16,257 nucleotides of DNA. Source: Methanomassiliicoccaceae archaeon (GTDB taxonomy: Archaea; Thermoplasmatota; Thermoplasmata; Methanomassiliicoccales; Methanomethylophilaceae). The DNA lies in NCBI GenBank assembly GCA_009784745.1, contig WQXR01000021.1, positions 1 to 16,257 of the forward strand, read 5' to 3'. Position numbers and translations under genes: made by a program. The notes under the pieces were generated by a model, which saw nothing but the letters and a program-made list of their open reading frames with translations, did no database searches and had not been told where the DNA came from. Numbering within the stretch: the first letter of the stretch is position 1; each line of letters begins with the position of its first letter. Positions 15,178-16,257 of this stretch are shown here, piece after piece.

Positions 15178-15843
15178 TCATTCCTCCTCTTTGTCCTGAA
15201 CCGCAAGACCGATGGGTCCCGATACTATGTTCAGTTTGCTTCTCTGTGCGTCTGTAACTCTTACACGTGTCGTTTCCTTCAGCGCTTCGAACGCCGCCAG
15301 TGCGTAATTCACCTTCGTTTTGGTGTTCCCTCTGGCGAAGCCCCACGAATCGCGTACTCCCGCCAATGTGAGTAAGCTCTTTGCTACGTCCCCGACCGCC
15401 AAAGATATTCCGCGCGGTGCCGGTTTCAATGTTACTGAAACTGAACCGCATTCGCCTGTTACCTCGAACGGCAATGAATGCGGCTGTGCGCAGCCGCATT
15501 CCCATGAACCGCAGCCTCTCTTCACTTCGATTATGTTCAGCTTTGCGTTATCTATCGCTTTCCTTATGGTCGGGCCGACCTCTTTTCCTTTTGCTCTTCC
15601 CACGCCGACGAATCCGTCGCCGTTGCCTACAACGGACGTGACCGCAAATCTTACTCTCCTTCCTGAGTCGGTCATCCTCTGCACCATGTTCAGATCGATG
15701 ACCTCATCTTTCAGGTCCGGTAATAGTATGTCCACTATCTCCGCTTCGCGTAACGGCAGTTTCGTGGCGAGTGCGTTGCTCATGGTCGTGATCTCGCCGT
15801 TGAGGACCATCTGTCCCAGTCTTGTCTTGGGGATCCAATCCAT
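15178..15843 (-). CDS. rps5: Small-subunit ribosomal protein uS5
   Basis: Part of the mRNA entry region of the small subunit, important for decoding accuracy. The protein is 221 residues. The double-stranded RNA-binding part includes GRRVRFAVTSVVGNGDGFVGVG and GKEVGPTIRKAI. The archaeal/eukaryotic signature GCGSWECGCAQPHSLPFEV is present, with three cysteines in a short span, followed by APRGISLAVG. A GGAGG ribosome site lies 9 nt before the ATG, which is 1 nt after the uL18 stop. The gene carries an 11-bp perfect inverted repeat in the Cys-rich segment (see findings). Confidence 0.96.
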   Translation of the reverse strand: MDWIPKTRLGQMVLNGEITTMSNALATKLPLREAEIVDILLPDLKDEVIDLNMVQRMTDSGRRVRFAVTSVVGNGDGFVGVGRAKGKEVGPTIRKAIDNAKLNIIEVKRGCGSWECGCAQPHSLPFEVTGECGSVSVTLKPAPRGISLAVGDVAKSLLTLAGVRDSWGFARGNTKTKVNYALAAFEALKETTRVRVTDAQRSKLNIVSGPIGLAVQDKEEE

Positions 15844-15844
15844 C

Positions 15845-16257
15845 TTATTCTGCCTCCTTTATCTTCTTTGCCTTTGCAGGTTTCTTTTCTTCTGCAGGAG
15901 CTTCCGCCTTCTTTGCTTTCGCTGGCTTCTTTTCCGCAACTTCCGCAGGCTTTGCCTTTACGGTCTTCTCCGCAGCAGGTTCTGCTTTCTTTGCTTTCGC
16001 AGGTTTCTTTTCCTCTGCAGGAGCTTCCGCCTTCTTTGCTTTTGCCGCAGCAGGTTCTGCTTTCTTTGCTTTCGCAGGTTTCTTTTCCTCTGCGGGATCC
16101 ACCTTCTTTGCTTTTGCCGCGACCGCTTTCGGTTTCCCGTCGATGGCTGCCTTCACCGCTTCCGCGGATCCTGCGATGATATCGCTGATATGCGCACCGT
16201 TGAGTCTTTCCTCTGACGGAAGTACGTCACCATGCGGTATCTCGACGCCTGCGTCGA
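15845..16257 (-). CDS. rpl18: Large-subunit ribosomal protein uL18, 5' end missing, with repetitive Lys/Ala tail
   Basis: Binds 5S rRNA in the central protuberance. Only the end is in the window. Residues encoded at 16257-16160 read AGVEIPHGDVLPSEERLNGAHI, the C-terminal signature of archaeal uL18. Its position before uS5 in the spc order confirms it. After GSAEAV begins a tail of roughly 100 residues made almost only of Lys, Ala, Glu and Pro, with PAEEKKPAKAKKAE-like units recurring (3-4 copies). The tail resembles histone H1 or the disordered tails of some archaeal nucleic-acid-binding proteins and is not part of the common uL18 core, which ends near the beginning of the tail. The encoded tail is internally repeated at the DNA level. 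The stop is TAA, 1 nt before uS5. Confidence 0.92.
   Translation of the reverse strand, partial: DAGVEIPHGDVLPSEERLNGAHISDIIAGSAEAVKAAIDGKPKAVAAKAKKVDPAEEKKPAKAKKAEPAAAKAKKAEAPAEEKKPAKAKKAEPAAEKTVKAKPAEVAEKKPAKAKKAEAPAEEKKPAKAKKIKEAE
15971..16093. repeat. 48-bp perfect direct repeat within the uL18 tail
   Basis: Positions 15971-16018 and 16046-16093 are identical, offset by 75 nt (25 codons), so the repeat keeps the frame. A second, near-identical pair of about 45 bp lies at 15876-15920 and 15999-16043, offset by 123 nt (41 codons), with two mismatches. This is the DNA basis of the repeated Lys/Ala/Glu/Pro units. Confidence 0.85.

Noticed and set aside
15176..15505. N-terminal extension of uL30 back to 15505
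   Set aside because: It runs through uS5 in another frame, the residues are not protein-like for L30, and a GGAGG site supports the start at 15175.
15320..16216. Long plus-strand open frame of 298 codons over uS5 and uL18
   Set aside because: It is antisense to two certain ribosomal protein genes. Its openness comes from the repetitive Lys/Ala codons, which read as Cys/Arg/Phe/Leu-rich nonsense on the other strand.

Overview
This window looks like a core stretch of an archaeal chromosome, probably a euryarchaeon near the Thermoplasmata or Methanomassiliicoccales. Archaeal markers are direct: a class-1 release factor of the aRF1 type, a DTD2-type D-aminoacyl-tRNA deacylase, TrpRS and PheRS alpha of archaeal/eukaryotic type, a Cbf5-type pseudouridine synthase, a DUF106 (Oxa1-like) membrane protein, an archaeal uS5 with its Cys-rich motif, and TATA boxes about 26-28 nt upstream of start codons. 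Placement below domain level is inference. I see no rRNA, tRNA, CRISPR array, insertion sequence or prophage. The only gaps between genes are short.

Layout, left to right. (1) 1-2531, minus: prf1 followed by argS, which runs off the left edge. (2) 2598-3278, plus: pyrH (UMP kinase), convergent with and overlapping the next gene. (3) 3275-4102, minus: dtd2, divergent from a winged-helix/TPR protein gene on plus (4188-5426). The 85-nt gap between them holds two back-to-back TATA boxes and overlapping palindromes. (4) 5435-8063, minus: trpS then pheS, a two-gene unit. (5) 8181-9105, plus: a small protein with an AlaRS C-Ala/DHHA1-like C-terminus, then a four-helix membrane protein. (6) 9130-10515, minus: a small beta-rich protein gene whose 5' end appears frameshifted, coupled to a polytopic membrane protein. 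(7) 10596-16257, minus: the end of the archaeal spc ribosomal operon, in transcription order uL18 (partial), uS5, uL30, uL15, secY, DUF106, cmk, cbf5/truB, with junctions of overlap or a few bases.

The theme is translation: amino-acid charging (ArgRS, PheRS, TrpRS), clearing of mischarged tRNA (DTD2, perhaps the DHHA1-like protein), termination (aRF1), ribosomal proteins, rRNA modification (Cbf5), membrane insertion (SecY, DUF106) and pyrimidine nucleotide kinases (PyrH, Cmk). Of 18 visible stop codons I count 13 TGA, 4 TAA and one TAG (pyrH). The points most worth checking are the dtd2/regulator promoter architecture, the frameshift near 10500, the DHHA1-like small protein, the repetitive histone-H1-like tail on uL18, and the single TAG stop.
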